A DNA stretch of 64,000 bases. It comes from Ruminococcus flavefaciens (lineage in GTDB: Bacteria; Bacillota; Clostridia; Oscillospirales; Ruminococcaceae). The position numbers and the translations under genes are program-made. How positions within the stretch are numbered: position 1 is the first letter of the stretch; each line of letters opens with the position of its first letter. The notes under the pieces were generated by a model that was given only the letters and a program-made list of their open reading frames with translations, ran no database searches and had not been told where the DNA came from. Shown piece after piece: positions 37,145 to 47,770 of this stretch. Location of the stretch: positions 62,001-126,000 of the forward strand of contig SVNH01000006.1 of NCBI GenBank assembly GCA_015067005.1, given 5' to 3'.

Positions 37145-38254
37145 TCATTCATGGAAATAATAGTCCAGCAGCATACTGACGACCATAGAATATGATTCCA
37201 TACCGTCTTCTCTGCCGTTCATCTTGATGTTAGTATCAATAGCAGTGTCCGACACTCTGCTGACGGTCTCGGTTGAGATTATCTCCTTTTTCTTATTCTT
37301 TTCCCAGTAGTCATCCGGCAAAAATCTGAACCAGTCCGCTCTCACCTTATCAGATATTTCATCGGTAAGCGGATAAGCCTCGCTTATCTCGTTGTCATAT
37401 ATCTGATTATGTACGTATTCCAGTGCCGAAAGATAGCCTGAATACCTGAACTCGATCTCATCGCTGCTTATACAGGCTATATATCCTATGAAATTCGCTT
37501 CATCCTCCTGCATGATGCCTTTGAGGTGTGCATATTCATGGCAGATAGTATCCGGAAGGTTAGTGCGAATCATAACGTCGTTATAGTTCGCTTCAAGTGA
37601 GAACGGGAAATATATACCGGAAAGTCCTGCCTGGCTCATAAAATACGAGAAAAATATCGGCTTAGCCTTTGGATAATACCCGGAAAGCTGCGGATAATCC
37701 TCTGCAATGCGCTTCATAGCGCTGCGGGCTTCCTTATCAACATCACAGGTAATATAAAAGCGGTCGTCCTCATCGCGCGGCACTTCCTCCGCAAGAGAAT
37801 TCGTTTTCTTTATAAGAGCACCGTAAAGCTGTATAAGTTCCTCACGCGGATGTTCCTTGTGATCGAGATAGCGCTCTGAAAAAGGTGTACACTGATACAT
37901 AATAAAGCAGTTCATAGTCTCGGTCGCAAATATATAAGCAGATACCCAAAGCACTGTCAGCACGGCTATCCCGGCAACTTTTCTGCGGTGCTTCTTCATT
38001 GCGATAAACATTATTACAGCCGCGGGAAGTCCTGCCGCTATCAATAGTATAAACAGAACTATCATGACCTCGCCAACTGAAAACGGTGCTAAGCCGCTTA
38101 TAAACGAGAAAATATTGCTGATCACCGGGAATATGTTCCGGACATAGAAGTCTGAAAAGCTGCGGCTGCACCGCGCAATGACGTTCAGCAGCAGCATGAG
38201 CAGCATTATTCCAAGCGGTATAATGTAACGTATTTTCAGGACCGTTTTTCTCAT
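37145..38254 (-). CDS. DUF3810 family membrane protein with HExxH motif
   Basis: The product (about 369 residues from ATG 38254, which has a GGAGG site) has three membrane helices in its first 115 residues and a large external domain. That domain contains HEYAH (in DTICHEYAHLKG), a zinc-metallopeptidase HExxH motif, followed by EANFIGYIAC with a possible third ligand glutamate. DUF3810 proteins share this layout and are thought to be peptidases, though substrates are unknown. It starts 16 bases after uvrB and appears to be carried on the uvrAB transcript, a placement without an obvious functional reason. Confidence 0.82.
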   Translation of the reverse strand: MRKTVLKIRYIIPLGIMLLMLLLNVIARCSRSFSDFYVRNIFPVISNIFSFISGLAPFSVGEVMIVLFILLIAAGLPAAVIMFIAMKKHRRKVAGIAVLTVLWVSAYIFATETMNCFIMYQCTPFSERYLDHKEHPREELIQLYGALIKKTNSLAEEVPRDEDDRFYITCDVDKEARSAMKRIAEDYPQLSGYYPKAKPIFFSYFMSQAGLSGIYFPFSLEANYNDVMIRTNLPDTICHEYAHLKGIMQEDEANFIGYIACISSDEIEFRYSGYLSALEYVHNQIYDNEISEAYPLTDEISDKVRADWFRFLPDDYWEKNKKKEIISTETVSRVSDTAIDTNIKMNGREDGMESYSMVVSMLLDYYFHE

Positions 38255-38270
38255 AATGCCGCCTCCATTC

Positions 38271-40232
38271 TTACTGTTCCTGCAATTCCTTGATCTTATC
38301 GCGCAGATATGCTGCGTGCTCGAATTCAAGCAGCTTTGCAGCGTTTTTCATCTCAACGGTAAGCTTGTCGATAAGCTGTCTGCGTTCTGCTGCCGACATT
38401 TTTTTCTTACCGGTCTTGGCTTCAAGCTTGTTCTTCGAGGTTATCTCCAGAACATCCCGCACTCCCTTGATAATAGTCTTAGGCACGATGCCGTGTTCCT
38501 CGTTATAGGCTATCTGAAGCGCTCTGCGTCGCTCTGTCTCGTTGATAGCACGTTCCATAGAGCCGGTAACAGAATCTGCGTACATTATTACCTTGCCCTC
38601 AGCATTACGTGCAGCACGTCCGATAGTCTGGATAAGAGATGTTTCGCTTCTCAGGAAGCCCTCCTTATCCGCATCAAGAATAGCGATAAGGCTTACCTCA
38701 GGAATATCAAGTCCCTCTCTGAGAAGATTGATACCCACAAGCACATCGAAAACTCCGTTTCGCAGATCCTTGATTATCTCCATACGCTCAATAGTATCAA
38801 TATCATGATGCAGATAACGCACCTTCACACCGAGGTTTTCGTAATAGCCTGTAAGATCCTCAGCCATTTTCTTTGTGAGAGTAGTAACGAGCACCCTCTC
38901 ATCCTTCGCGGCTCTGGTATTGATCTCAGAAAGCAGATCATCGACCTGCCCCTGTGTAGGCTTAACGATTATCTCAGGATCAACAAGTCCGGTAGGACGG
39001 ATGACCTGTTCTACAATAGTATCGGTCTTTTCACGCTCTATCTGTCCCGGAGTAGCACTGACATATATCGCCTGATTGATATGTGCGTTGAACTCGTCAA
39101 AGTTCAGCGGACGGTTATCCATAGCGCTCGGCAGACGGAATCCGTAATCCACAAGAGTGGTCTTGCGCGCACGATCTCCGGCGTACATAGCCCTGACCTG
39201 CGGAAGAGTAACATGGCTCTCATCGACAATGAGCAGAAAATCCTCCGGAAAGTGATCGAGCAAGGTCTGCGGAGTGCTTCCCGGCGGTCTGCCGGCAAGT
39301 ATACGCGAATAGTTTTCAACTCCGCTGCAATAGCCTACCTCACGCAGCATCTCCATGTCGTAATGTGTACGCTGCTCGATGCGCTGAGCCTCTATCAGCT
39401 TATTGTTTTTCTGGAAATAATCTATACGTTCAGCAAGTTCACGGTCTATCTCCTTCAGTGCGCTTTCCATTTTATCATCGCCGACAATATAGTGAGAAGC
39501 CGGAAATATAGCCGCGTGTGAAACTACTCCCTTAACCTCGCCTGTAACTACATTGATTTCAGAAATGCGGTCTATCTCGTCACCGAAATACTCTACTCTT
39601 ACCGCGGTATCGCTCGACATCGCCGGAAATATCTCAACAACATCTCCGCGCACTCTGAAACGATTACGCTCAAACGCAATATCGTTTCTCTCGTAACGGA
39701 TACGCACAAGTTCCTCAATAAGCTGATCGCGCGGCTTCTCAGCGCCCTGACGTATCGAGACTACCATTGAGCGGTATTCGTCCGGACTTCCCAGCGAATA
39801 AATGCACGAAACGCTCGCAACTATTATGACATCCCTGCGCTCGGCAAGGGCGGTAGTAGCGGAGTGACGCAATTTATCTATCTCGTCATTTATCGAGGAA
39901 TCCTTTTCAATGTAGCTGTCAGTGCTCGGAACATAAGCCTCAGGCTGATAATAATCGTAATACGAAACGAAGTATTCGACTGAATTTTCCGGGAAGAACT
40001 CCCTGAATTCCGAGCAAAGCTGCGCTGCAAGTATCTTATTGTGTGCGAGGACTATCGTCGGCTTGTTCACTTTTGCTATGACATTTGCCATAGTGAAAGT
40101 CTTACCGGAACCGGTAACGCCAAGCAGTATCTGTTCCTTTTTGCCCTCGTTGAGACCGTCTACAAGCTGCTCTATCGCCTTTGGCTGGTCTCCCGCCGGA
40201 GCATATTCTGAATGGAGTACAAAATGATCCAT
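38271..40232 (-). CDS. uvrB: UvrABC nucleotide excision repair subunit B
   Basis: UvrB receives damaged DNA from UvrA, verifies the lesion and recruits the UvrC nuclease. Visible features are the Walker A loop [12 protein letters not shown], the beta-hairpin [12 protein letters not shown] that inserts between the strands, helicase motif VI ([14 protein letters not shown]) and the C-terminal UVR motif ([17 protein letters not shown]) for UvrC binding. The length of 653 residues is normal. It is the second gene of the operon, 59 bases after uvrA, with an AGGAGGT site. Confidence 0.98.
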   Translation of the reverse strand: MDHFVLHSEYAPAGDQPKAIEQLVDGLNEGKKEQILLGVTGSGKTFTMANVIAKVNKPTIVLAHNKILAAQLCSEFREFFPENSVEYFVSYYDYYQPEAYVPSTDSYIEKDSSINDEIDKLRHSATTALAERRDVIIVASVSCIYSLGSPDEYRSMVVSIRQGAEKPRDQLIEELVRIRYERNDIAFERNRFRVRGDVVEIFPAMSSDTAVRVEYFGDEIDRISEINVVTGEVKGVVSHAAIFPASHYIVGDDKMESALKEIDRELAERIDYFQKNNKLIEAQRIEQRTHYDMEMLREVGYCSGVENYSRILAGRPPGSTPQTLLDHFPEDFLLIVDESHVTLPQVRAMYAGDRARKTTLVDYGFRLPSAMDNRPLNFDEFNAHINQAIYVSATPGQIEREKTDTIVEQVIRPTGLVDPEIIVKPTQGQVDDLLSEINTRAAKDERVLVTTLTKKMAEDLTGYYENLGVKVRYLHHDIDTIERMEIIKDLRNGVFDVLVGINLLREGLDIPEVSLIAILDADKEGFLRSETSLIQTIGRAARNAEGKVIMYADSVTGSMERAINETERRRALQIAYNEEHGIVPKTIIKGVRDVLEITSKNKLEAKTGKKKMSAAERRQLIDKLTVEMKNAAKLLEFEHAAYLRDKIKELQEQ

Positions 40233-40291
40233 AGTACCTCCTAATCATAGCATAGTTTTATGGTTATTTCAATGGAAAATACTGTTACCGG

Positions 40292-43117
40292 TCACCTTTC
40301 AAGATAGGGTTTAAGGTACTGTCCGGTATAGGACTGCGGACACTCTGCAACTTCCTCAGGAGTACCCTCGGCAACTATCATTCCGCCGCCGTCGCCGCCC
40401 TCAGGACCGAGGTCGATGATGTGGTCAGCGACCTTGATAACATTGAGATTATGCTCGATGACGAGAACGGTATTTCCCTGATCGGTAAGCTTCTGCAATA
40501 CCTGTATAAGCCGGTGTACATCCGCATTATGCAGACCGGTAGTCGGCTCGTCGAGGATGTAGATAGTTTTACCTGTCGCACGTTTTGAGAGTTCCGTTGA
40601 AAGCTTTACTCGCTGCGCCTCGCCTCCCGAAAGAGTAGTCGCCGGCTGACCTATCTTGATATATCCGAGGCCTACATCCTGCAAGGTTTTCAGCTTACGG
40701 GCGATTTTAGGGATGTGCTCAAAGAATTCCACACCCTCATCAACAGTCATTTCAAGAACATCGTAGATAGACTTGCCCTTGTAATGTACCTCAAGCGTTT
40801 CGCGGTTATAGCGCTTACCCTTGCAGACCTCGCAGGGAACGTAAATATCCGGAAGGAAGTGCATTTCGATCTTGATTATACCGTCGCCCTCACAGGATTC
40901 ACAGCGTCCGCCCTTGACATTGAAGGAGAAACGTCCGCTTGAATAGCCTTTCGCCTTAGCATCGGCAGTTTTTGAAAAGAGCTCGCGTATATCGCCGAAA
41001 ACTCCGGTATAAGTTGCAGGATTCGAGCGCGGAGTACGTCCTATCGGGGACTGATCTATGCAGATGACCTTATCAAGCGCCTCGATACCCTCAATAGCCT
41101 TGAAAGCGCCGCTGCGTACTTTTGCTCTGTTTAGCTTTGCCGCAAGATGCTTATAGATTATCTCATTTACAAGGCTCGATTTTCCTGAGCCTGAAACTCC
41201 TGTAACGCATATAAGCTTGCCAAGAGGTATCTTAACATCAATCCCCTTGAGATTATGCTCGGAAGCGCCCTTGACAGTAAGGTAACTGCCGTTTCCCTCG
41301 CGGCGCTTATCCGGAAGAGGTATCTTCTTTCTGCCGCTGAGATACTGTCCGGTTATTGAGTTTTTGCACTTCAGAAGCTTATCCACGGTGCCGGCAAAAA
41401 CTACCTCTCCGCCGTTGACGCCTGCTCCCGGACCAATATCAACGATGTAATCCGCCGCAAGCATGGTATCATCGTCATGCTCGACTACTATCAGAGTATT
41501 GCCAAGATCGCGCAGACGCTTCAATGTTGCGATAAGCTTATCGTTATCGCGCTGATGCAGACCGATACTCGGCTCATCGAGGATATACAGCACTCCTACA
41601 AGCGAAGAGCCTATCTGCGTTGCAAGGCGTATGCGCTGACTTTCGCCGCCGGAAAGGGTTCCGGATGCGCGTGAAAGCGTGAGGTATTCCAGTCCGACGC
41701 TGCCAAGAAAATTCAGACGTTCCTTTATCTCCTTTATTATGCGCTCACCAACAAAGCTATCATGCTTTGAAAGCTTTATTGCATTGAAAAAGTCGATAGC
41801 CTTGCTGACCGAAAGGTCGGTAAGGTCACTTATATTCTTACCTCCGACAGTTACCGCAAGATACTCGTCTCTGAGACGTTTACCTTTGCATACCGGACAC
41901 TCGACCTCGCTCATATATTCTTCAATGTCGTTCCTTGACCACTCGCTCGAAGTCTCACGGTAACGGCGTTCAAGGTTATTGACAACTCCCTCGAACGGCG
42001 AATTGTAAACTCCGCCTCCAAGCGACTTAGGTCTGCGGAGTTCAAGAGCCTCATCCCCGGTTCCATAGAGAAAGAGATCAAGCTGTTCCTTTTTGAGTTT
42101 TTTGACCGGAACATCTATCGGAACACCGTATTTCTCAGAAATAGCCTTATAGTACATCGTAGAAATAGAGGTCTCATCGAGACTGTTCCAGCCGGATGCG
42201 TTAATAGCGCCCTCCATTATAGACAGATCCTTGTTCGGTACAACAAGTTCCGGATCAATATGGCGGAACACTCCCAGTCCGGTACACTTCGGACAAGCAC
42301 CTGTCGGATTGTTGAATGAAAACATTACAGGTTCAAGTTCACCAATACTGATATTATGCTCAGGGCAGGCGTAATTCTGGGAAAATATCATTTTCTCTCC
42401 GCCAATGACATCTACCGCAGCAAGTCCTTCCGTAAGCTTGAACACAGTTTCGAGACTGTCTGTTATACGCGATTCTATACCTTCCTTGATAATGATACGG
42501 TCAACAACTATTTCAATATCGTGCTTTTTGTTCTTATCAAGCTTTATGTCCTCAGTGAGTTCGTACATTATACCGTCAATTATGACACGTACAAAACCTG
42601 ATTTTCTTGCGCTTTCGAGTTCCTTGACATACTGTCCCTTGCGGCCTCTGACGATAGGTGCAAGAAGCTGAAGACGTGTTCCCATTGGAAGTGCCATGAT
42701 CGTATCGACCATCTGGTCTATGCTCTGCTGTGAGATCTCCCGTCCGCAGATCGGACAATGCGGTATACCTATCCTCGCATAAAGAAGCCTGAGATAATCG
42801 TATATCTCAGTAACTGTTCCGACCGTTGAGCGAGGATTCTTTGATGTAGTTTTCTGGTCTATGGATATAGCAGGAGAAAGTCCTTCTATGCTGTCTACAT
42901 CAGGCTTTTCCATTTGTCCGAGGAACATTCTCGCATAAGAGGAAAGGCTTTCGACGTATCTTCGCTGACCATCCGCATATATCGTATCGAAGGCAAGTGA
43001 GGATTTTCCCGAACCGGAAAGTCCCGTCATAACTATAAGTTTATCACGTGGGATCTCAAGATCAATATTTTTGAGGTTATTCTCTCTTGCACCCTTTATT
43101 ATTATTTTATCAGTCAT
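40292..43117 (-). CDS. uvrA: UvrABC nucleotide excision repair subunit A
   Basis: UvrA is the damage-sensing ABC-type ATPase of excision repair. Both ATPase modules are seen: Walker [14 protein letters not shown] and [13 protein letters not shown], signatures [10 protein letters not shown] and [12 protein letters not shown]. Zinc-finger cysteines are CPICG and the CESCEG/CEVCKG module. I start at ATG 43117 (941 residues), which follows GGGTGAAAA; the frame is open 17 codons upstream. It comes before uvrB in the operon, the reverse of the more familiar uvrB-uvrA order. Confidence 0.98.
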   Translation of the reverse strand: MTDKIIIKGARENNLKNIDLEIPRDKLIVMTGLSGSGKSSLAFDTIYADGQRRYVESLSSYARMFLGQMEKPDVDSIEGLSPAISIDQKTTSKNPRSTVGTVTEIYDYLRLLYARIGIPHCPICGREISQQSIDQMVDTIMALPMGTRLQLLAPIVRGRKGQYVKELESARKSGFVRVIIDGIMYELTEDIKLDKNKKHDIEIVVDRIIIKEGIESRITDSLETVFKLTEGLAAVDVIGGEKMIFSQNYACPEHNISIGELEPVMFSFNNPTGACPKCTGLGVFRHIDPELVVPNKDLSIMEGAINASGWNSLDETSISTMYYKAISEKYGVPIDVPVKKLKKEQLDLFLYGTGDEALELRRPKSLGGGVYNSPFEGVVNNLERRYRETSSEWSRNDIEEYMSEVECPVCKGKRLRDEYLAVTVGGKNISDLTDLSVSKAIDFFNAIKLSKHDSFVGERIIKEIKERLNFLGSVGLEYLTLSRASGTLSGGESQRIRLATQIGSSLVGVLYILDEPSIGLHQRDNDKLIATLKRLRDLGNTLIVVEHDDDTMLAADYIVDIGPGAGVNGGEVVFAGTVDKLLKCKNSITGQYLSGRKKIPLPDKRREGNGSYLTVKGASEHNLKGIDVKIPLGKLICVTGVSGSGKSSLVNEIIYKHLAAKLNRAKVRSGAFKAIEGIEALDKVICIDQSPIGRTPRSNPATYTGVFGDIRELFSKTADAKAKGYSSGRFSFNVKGGRCESCEGDGIIKIEMHFLPDIYVPCEVCKGKRYNRETLEVHYKGKSIYDVLEMTVDEGVEFFEHIPKIARKLKTLQDVGLGYIKIGQPATTLSGGEAQRVKLSTELSKRATGKTIYILDEPTTGLHNADVHRLIQVLQKLTDQGNTVLVIEHNLNVIKVADHIIDLGPEGGDGGGMIVAEGTPEEVAECPQSYTGQYLKPYLER

Positions 43118-43202
43118 TATTTTCACCCAGTTCCGTTTACAGATCAATATACATCTATTATAACACAATAATTTAATAAAATAAATAGCATTTTGTATTG
43201 CA

Positions 43203-43214
43203 GAACATATTTTC
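43203..43214 (-). promoter_or_regulatory. Possible LexA (SOS) box upstream of uvrA
   Basis: GAACATATTTTC differs at one core position from the Firmicute LexA box GAACATATGTTC. It lies about 20 bases upstream of the probable -35 region of uvrA; the -10 TATAAT is at 43157-43162 on the minus strand. The outer bases of the box do not match, so this is tentative. Confidence 0.35.
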
Positions 43215-43225
43215 TTGTTTTAATC

Positions 43226-43258
43226 AAAAAAATACCGAGCCCCTGACCTGAGGCTCGG
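43226..43258 (-). terminator. Terminator of the lipoprotein/nnr operon
   Basis: A 9-bp stem (CCGAGCCTC with GGGGCTCGG, one G-U) and 6-base loop are followed by TATTTTTTT on the minus strand, between the lipoprotein stop and the uvrA promoter. Confidence 0.85.
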
Positions 43259-43284
43259 CAGCTAACTATTCCTGATAACGCCCT

Positions 43285-43881
43285 TCACGCAGCAGCTGAA
43301 GCAGTTTCAACATATGTTTCTGCTGTTGTATCACAAGTCTCCGAGGACTGTGCTGAGGCTGATGTTACCATAATATTGCTGAATTTCATAACAAGCTTGT
43401 TATTGGGCATATCAAATCCCGAGAGATTGCCCTCACTGTCAACAGACAGCGTATAATCGCCGCCTTCAAGTGAACCGCTTATACGCAAAGCATCATCCTT
43501 TTCTTCGCCCTTCAGTTCAGCTTGAGCTGCATTATCGTCAACAGCCTTTATAAGGTTAAGCATCATGGATTTCACCGGGACCGCCGACTGCGGAACCGAA
43601 AACGTAAGTCCCTTATACGAGGCGCTCACATTGCCCTCGTTGAAATCAAGTCTTACTCCGCTGAGTGTATTAGGTGCAGAAAACTCGATATTCCAGTCAC
43701 CCTCACCCGATCGCTGCACTATACCTTCTGCCTGAAGCTTATCAATAGTGATCGAAACATCTCCGGTAAATCCGGAAGAAAGTCCGTTCCTGCGGACAGA
43801 ATCGTTCTTCATCGGCACTGAACAGGAAACTGCACAAAGCGACATCACTATTGCCGCCGCAAATGTAATAAGTCTTTTCAT
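43285..43881 (-). CDS. Putative lipoprotein of unknown function
   Basis: Starting at ATG 43881 (GGAG site 7 bases upstream), the 198-residue product has a lipoprotein signal: MKRLITFAAAIVMSLCAVSC, with a lipobox CAVSC that is slightly atypical at position -3. The rest is predicted beta-rich (SITIDKLQAEGIVQRSGE, GDYTLSVDSEGNLSGFDM), reminiscent of LolA-fold or similar lipid-binding sandwiches, but I recognise no family. It is probably the last gene of a transcript that includes the NAD(P)HX repair enzyme, 85 bases downstream of it. Confidence 0.7.
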   Translation of the reverse strand: MKRLITFAAAIVMSLCAVSCSVPMKNDSVRRNGLSSGFTGDVSITIDKLQAEGIVQRSGEGDWNIEFSAPNTLSGVRLDFNEGNVSASYKGLTFSVPQSAVPVKSMMLNLIKAVDDNAAQAELKGEEKDDALRISGSLEGGDYTLSVDSEGNLSGFDMPNNKLVMKFSNIMVTSASAQSSETCDTTAETYVETASAAA

Positions 43882-43965
43882 ATTGATTCTCCATTCTGAA
43901 ATCATAGTATTGAACAGACTTTATACTTCCATGGCTGGCAATATAATGTATATCCGGTGCAGAGA

Positions 43966-45669
43966 TCACCTATCAGCCCTGTTTTTCTTCTTTTCCTTTA
44001 GTATCCTGAAAGAATCAGATATGCAGTCAACAATATCACGCGGCAGCATTGCTTCCTGACCGCGTTTCTCAGCGGCAGCATCTCCTGCAAGACCATGCAT
44101 ATAAACTCCTGCACAAGCGCTGTCATAGATACCTATGCCCTGTGCTGCAATAGCACCTATCATTCCGGCAAGAATATCTCCGCTTCCGCCGACGCTCATT
44201 CCGGGATTACCATTATGGTTAACAGCGGTTGTATGGCTGTTTGCAACAACTGTACCCGCACCTTTGAGCGCTACGATAATGCCATACTGCTCAGCGTATT
44301 TCTCAGCGACCACAAGACGGTTTTCATTGACCATACCGGTATCACAATTGAGCAGCCTTGCCATTTCTCCGACGTGCGGCGTGATAATAACGTTTGTCTG
44401 CTTCTTCAATAGTATATCTATGTCCGAAGCAATGCAATTTATTCCATCTGCATCAATAATTACCGGACATTTCGCGTTTTCTGTTACCAATTTCGTTATT
44501 TCTATCGTATCCGGAGTAACGCCCATGCCGCAGCCTATAACTATCGCGCTTGCTTTTTCCATAGCTTCAAGAAGAGGTTTCTTGCTGCTGTCATAGAGCA
44601 TATAACCGTAATCATCGCTTTCAAGTTCAATATAGGTAGCTTCGGGAACAAGAGCCGCAACTGTATCTATACACTTCTCAACAGAGGCTACTCTTACCAG
44701 ACCTGCTCCTGTTCTGAGTGCTCCCATAGCCGCGAATGCCGCTGCACCTCTCATAGAGGAGCTGCCTGCGATAACAAGCACAGTACCGAACATTCCCTTA
44801 TGTGAATCGCGTTCACGATTAGGCGGAAAAGAGGCAAGATGATTTCTCTCTATCCTATAATACTTGCGTTCCCCTTCAATAGCTTCAACAGCCTTGCAAG
44901 GTATGCCTATATCCGCAACCGTTATCTTTCCGCAGTATTTTTTCAGTGGGAACTGCGTCATGCCTGTTTTCAGGAAGCCGAAGGTAACTGTTTCATCAGC
45001 CTTGAAAATATCGTGCGATACAGTACCTGTCGAGCAGTTTCCGCCGCTCGGAACGTCAACAGCGATACGGTAAGCGCCGGAACCAATATTGAATATCCCT
45101 GCACACTCGCTGTCAAGCTGACCGTGAAAGCCTGTTCCGAAAACGCCGTCTACGATGACATAGGCGCGAAGCACGGCATTTTTGACCTGTCTCATGCGCT
45201 GCTGTTCCTTCTGCATAATATCATCAAGCGGACTTGAAGCACCTTCGCGGTCGCTCTCACGATTCTGAGGAATGGACATATAGTCGAGTTCAGCTGCTTC
45301 AAGTGCAGCCTCAACATTCTCGCTCCTGTAACCTTCAAGGAACTCGACTCTGTCTTTCGGAAGCCTGTCATACATCTCGGCAGCAAGGTCTGAGACCGGC
45401 TTTCCGCCGACACTTATAATAGTTATCCTGTAACCGCGGTAAACGAGATTATTTGCTGCGGCAAAGCAATCGCCGCCGTTATTGCCCTTGCCCGCAAGAA
45501 AGACGATGGTCTTTTCCTCGGGTGAGATATGTGGTTCTTTGCGGCAATACTCATCAATAACACTTGCCAGAGCCTTTCCGGCATTCTCCATGAGCGTTTT
45601 TCTTGAAACTCCGATCCCCTCTGAACGCTCTTCGATCTTCCGCATTTGTTTTGGCGATACTATCTGCAT
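43966..45669 (-). CDS. nnr: Bifunctional NAD(P)H-hydrate epimerase / ADP-dependent dehydratase
   Basis: The enzyme repairs hydrated NADH and NADPH: the N-terminal YjeF_N domain (residues 1 to about 245, FLAGKGNNGGDCFAAA) epimerises the hydrate and the C-terminal ribokinase-like domain (about 270-565, NPGMSVGGSGDILAGM) removes water using ADP. The product is about 567 residues; about 50 residues between the two halves of YjeF_N (LDYMSIPQNRESDREGAS) form a hydrophilic insertion, so the protein is longer than the usual 500. I start at ATG 45669, 8 bases after GGAGG; a GTG at 45678 abuts the site. It follows the DUF6106 gene by 37 bases. Confidence 0.93.
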   Translation of the reverse strand: MQIVSPKQMRKIEERSEGIGVSRKTLMENAGKALASVIDEYCRKEPHISPEEKTIVFLAGKGNNGGDCFAAANNLVYRGYRITIISVGGKPVSDLAAEMYDRLPKDRVEFLEGYRSENVEAALEAAELDYMSIPQNRESDREGASSPLDDIMQKEQQRMRQVKNAVLRAYVIVDGVFGTGFHGQLDSECAGIFNIGSGAYRIAVDVPSGGNCSTGTVSHDIFKADETVTFGFLKTGMTQFPLKKYCGKITVADIGIPCKAVEAIEGERKYYRIERNHLASFPPNRERDSHKGMFGTVLVIAGSSSMRGAAAFAAMGALRTGAGLVRVASVEKCIDTVAALVPEATYIELESDDYGYMLYDSSKKPLLEAMEKASAIVIGCGMGVTPDTIEITKLVTENAKCPVIIDADGINCIASDIDILLKKQTNVIITPHVGEMARLLNCDTGMVNENRLVVAEKYAEQYGIIVALKGAGTVVANSHTTAVNHNGNPGMSVGGSGDILAGMIGAIAAQGIGIYDSACAGVYMHGLAGDAAAEKRGQEAMLPRDIVDCISDSFRILKEKKKNRADR

Positions 45670-45706
45670 TAAAAACACCTCCGTCAGCCTGATAATTATT
45701 CACAGA

Positions 45707-46231
45707 TCACTGCTGTTTATGCCTGAGTTTCGGCGGCAGCGATCTTGTCAAACACTCAAGTATATTCTGATCCGGCACAAAAACAAGTCTTGTTTTGCCG
45801 TAATACTGATGATTGAAATCCGCATAGTATTCATGTGAAGCGATATTGTCCGAAGCGAAAATGACCGTCATATCCTTGGTCTCTTCCATTTCGTCATTAT
45901 ATTTTCCGAAATCGCTGAATGTCCTGACATCGACCGTAAGCATCTCAACGCGCTTCTTCTTTGCGATTATCTTTGCAACATCAAGATCACCGTTAGTGAA
46001 AGCATACTCGTATTCGATATACGTTCCCTGAACTATGAAATATGTGCCATATCCCGAAGCGGCTGCAAGGATCATCCCCAGAAAAGCCAGAAGCGGCTTA
46101 TCAAGCTGAAGGAACGACAGCAGAGCCATCGCAATAGTAAGAAGTATTCCGAGTAAAATTAGTATTATCCTGCGTTTTTTGTCAGCCGAGGTCTCATTTT
46201 TCTTCACAAGCTGTTCAGCAAAAGTATCCAT
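45707..46231 (-). CDS. DUF6106-like membrane protein
   Basis: This 174-residue protein has a short cytoplasmic N terminus, two membrane helices (about 22-45 and 48-70) and a C-terminal soluble domain starting YEYAFTNGDLDVAKIIAKKKR, a pattern found in a Clostridia family of unknown function (DUF6106). The soluble part may be PH-like. It is the first gene of the transcript with the NAD(P)HX repair enzyme and is divergent from the pheST leader promoter. A GGAG site precedes ATG 46231. Confidence 0.65.
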   Translation of the reverse strand: MDTFAEQLVKKNETSADKKRRIILILLGILLTIAMALLSFLQLDKPLLAFLGMILAAASGYGTYFIVQGTYIEYEYAFTNGDLDVAKIIAKKKRVEMLTVDVRTFSDFGKYNDEMEETKDMTVIFASDNIASHEYYADFNHQYYGKTRLVFVPDQNILECLTRSLPPKLRHKQQ

Positions 46232-46308
46232 TTATACAACTCCGTTCGTCAATTTCTCAGTCTACATTATATAATATCACATTTTTTGCAAAATTTCAAT
46301 AAAACCTC

Positions 46309-46337
46309 TTGATTTTTTTTTGATTGTTGTATATAAT
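46309..46337 (+). promoter_or_regulatory. Sigma-A promoter of the pheST T-box operon
   Basis: TTGATT (46309-46314) and TATAAT (46332-46337) are 17 bases apart on the plus strand, immediately before the T-box leader. Confidence 0.8.
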
Positions 46338-46343
46338 AGGTTT

Positions 46344-46613
46344 ATAACCCGATGACTGAGAGAGTAAGTCCGCAGTATGTCTCCAGAGAGGAACGGTCAG
46401 GTGAAAGCGTTCCGGCAGAAAACGAACCGAAGTTCACTCACGAGGGGTATAGTTGAAGGTAGACGGTGCTTGTCCGCATTTCACGGCAGTGCTTCATACT
46501 TGTAGACTGTAACGTAGGTCTGCGTTAAAGACAAGAGAGTGTCGGCTCTCCTGACCAAAGGTGGTATAAAAGCAAGGTTATCAAGTCTTGTCCTTTTGGA
46601 CAGGGCTTTTTTT
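46344..46613 (+). ncRNA. T-box leader responding to tRNA-Phe
   Basis: The leader before pheS has T-box features: GAGAGAGTAAG near the start of Stem I, a terminal hairpin GGAACG/CGTTCC around the GGTGAAAG segment, a T-box bulge sequence GGTGGTA (46560-46566) whose UGGU can pair with the ACCA end of uncharged tRNA, and a terminator hairpin (46583-46593 with 46598-46608) followed by seven T. The likely specifier codon is UUC at 46433-46435 (in AAGTTCACT), which is Phe and matches the downstream genes. Uncharged tRNA-Phe would stabilise the antiterminator and raise pheST expression. Confidence 0.88.
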
Positions 46614-46724
46614 AATTCGGAATTAGAAATGCGGAATGCAGAATTATATTAGCTTCCATTTCGTGCTCCTATCGCAGCATAGCGATAGCTTGATTCCGAA
46701 TTCCGAACTCCGAATTCCGAATTA
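46613..46724 (+). repeat. Inverted-repeat element between the T-box terminator and pheS
   Basis: Outer arms of about 36 bases (46613-46648 and 46689-46724) are imperfect inverted copies built from repeated GGAATT/AATTCC words; the outermost 12 bases (TAATTCGGAATT and its complement) are perfect. In the middle a 7-bp hairpin (CTATCGC/GCGATAG, 46669-46688) stands alone. The element ends 17 bases before the pheS start. It has no coding potential of its own. Confidence 0.65.
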
Positions 46725-46741
46725 TTTTATGAGGTGAAAAA

Positions 46742-47770
46742 ATGAAAGAACAGTTGGAAAAAATCGAAGCACTCGCTAAACAGGAACTCGCTTCCTGCAC
46801 CGAGATCAAGGCGCTTGACGACCTGAGGATCAAATTCCTCGGAAAAAAAGGCGAACTCACTGCTATATTAAAGCAGATGGGCAAGCTTTCAGCAGAAGAA
46901 AGACCTGTTATAGGTCAGCTCGCAAACAAGGTGCGTTCAGACATCGAGGAAGCCCTCAGTTCAAAACTCAACGCCCTTAAATCCGAGGCGCAGTCCGCTA
47001 AACTCAAAGAGGAAACTATTGATGTTACTCTTCCCGGAAAACACGCTCCTTTCGGTAAACTCCACCCACTTACAAAGGTCGAGAACGAGATACGCGAGAT
47101 CTTCATGGGCATGGGATTCGACATAGCTGACGGTCCTGAGATCGACGACGATTACCACGTATTTGAGGCACTTAACCTTCCGCCCGATCACCCTGCAAGA
47201 GATACTCAGGATACTTTCTATATCGAAAACACAAACGAAACTATACTTCTCCGTACACAGACTTCTTCAGTTCAGGTACACGTTATGGAGAATCAGAAGC
47301 CGCCTATCCGTATCATCTCTCCGGGAAGAGTTTTCCGTTCAGATGCTGTGGACGCTACTCACTCCCCTCTCTTCCACCAGATAGAAGGCCTCGTTATCGA
47401 CAAGGGCATAACGATGTCCGACCTCAAGGGCACTCTTGAAATGCTCATGAAAAAGCTCTACGGCAAGGACTGCAAGCTTCGTTTCCGTCCGCACCACTTC
47501 CCGTTCACCGAGCCAAGCTGCGAAGTAGACATCAGCTGCTTCAACTGCGGCGGCAAGGGATGCTCGATGTGCAAGGATGAAGGCTACATCGAACTCCTCG
47601 GTGCAGGTATGGTACACCCTAAAGTCCTCGAAAACTGCGGAATTGATCCGGAAGTTTACTCTGGCTTCGCATTCGGTCTCGGACTTGAACGTATGGTCAT
47701 GGGACGCTACGACATCAACGACCTCCGTCTCCTCTATGAGAACGATGTCCGCTTCCTCGAACAGTTCTGA
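46742..47770 (+). CDS. pheS: Phenylalanine-tRNA ligase alpha subunit
   Basis: PheS carries the class II active site that charges tRNA-Phe. Present are the N-terminal coiled coil, motif 1 (HPLTKVENEIREIFMGMGF), motif 2 (PGRVFRSDAVDATHSPLFHQ), and motif 3 (FAFGLGLERMVMGRYDIND). The 342-residue length is normal. A GAGGTG site precedes ATG 46742. The stop overlaps the start of the following membrane protein gene (TGATG), and pheT follows that, so all are on the T-box-controlled transcript. Confidence 0.98.
   Translation: MKEQLEKIEALAKQELASCTEIKALDDLRIKFLGKKGELTAILKQMGKLSAEERPVIGQLANKVRSDIEEALSSKLNALKSEAQSAKLKEETIDVTLPGKHAPFGKLHPLTKVENEIREIFMGMGFDIADGPEIDDDYHVFEALNLPPDHPARDTQDTFYIENTNETILLRTQTSSVQVHVMENQKPPIRIISPGRVFRSDAVDATHSPLFHQIEGLVIDKGITMSDLKGTLEMLMKKLYGKDCKLRFRPHHFPFTEPSCEVDISCFNCGGKGCSMCKDEGYIELLGAGMVHPKVLENCGIDPEVYSGFAFGLGLERMVMGRYDINDLRLLYENDVRFLEQF

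Noticed and set aside
38256-39521. 421-codon plus-strand open frame
   Set aside because: It lies entirely antisense to uvrB, whose protein is fully conserved; composition is that of a mirror frame and there is no ribosome site.
46613-46724. CRISPR array
   Set aside because: Repeated AATTCCGAATT words are few, adjacent and palindromic, with no regular spacers and no cas genes in the window.
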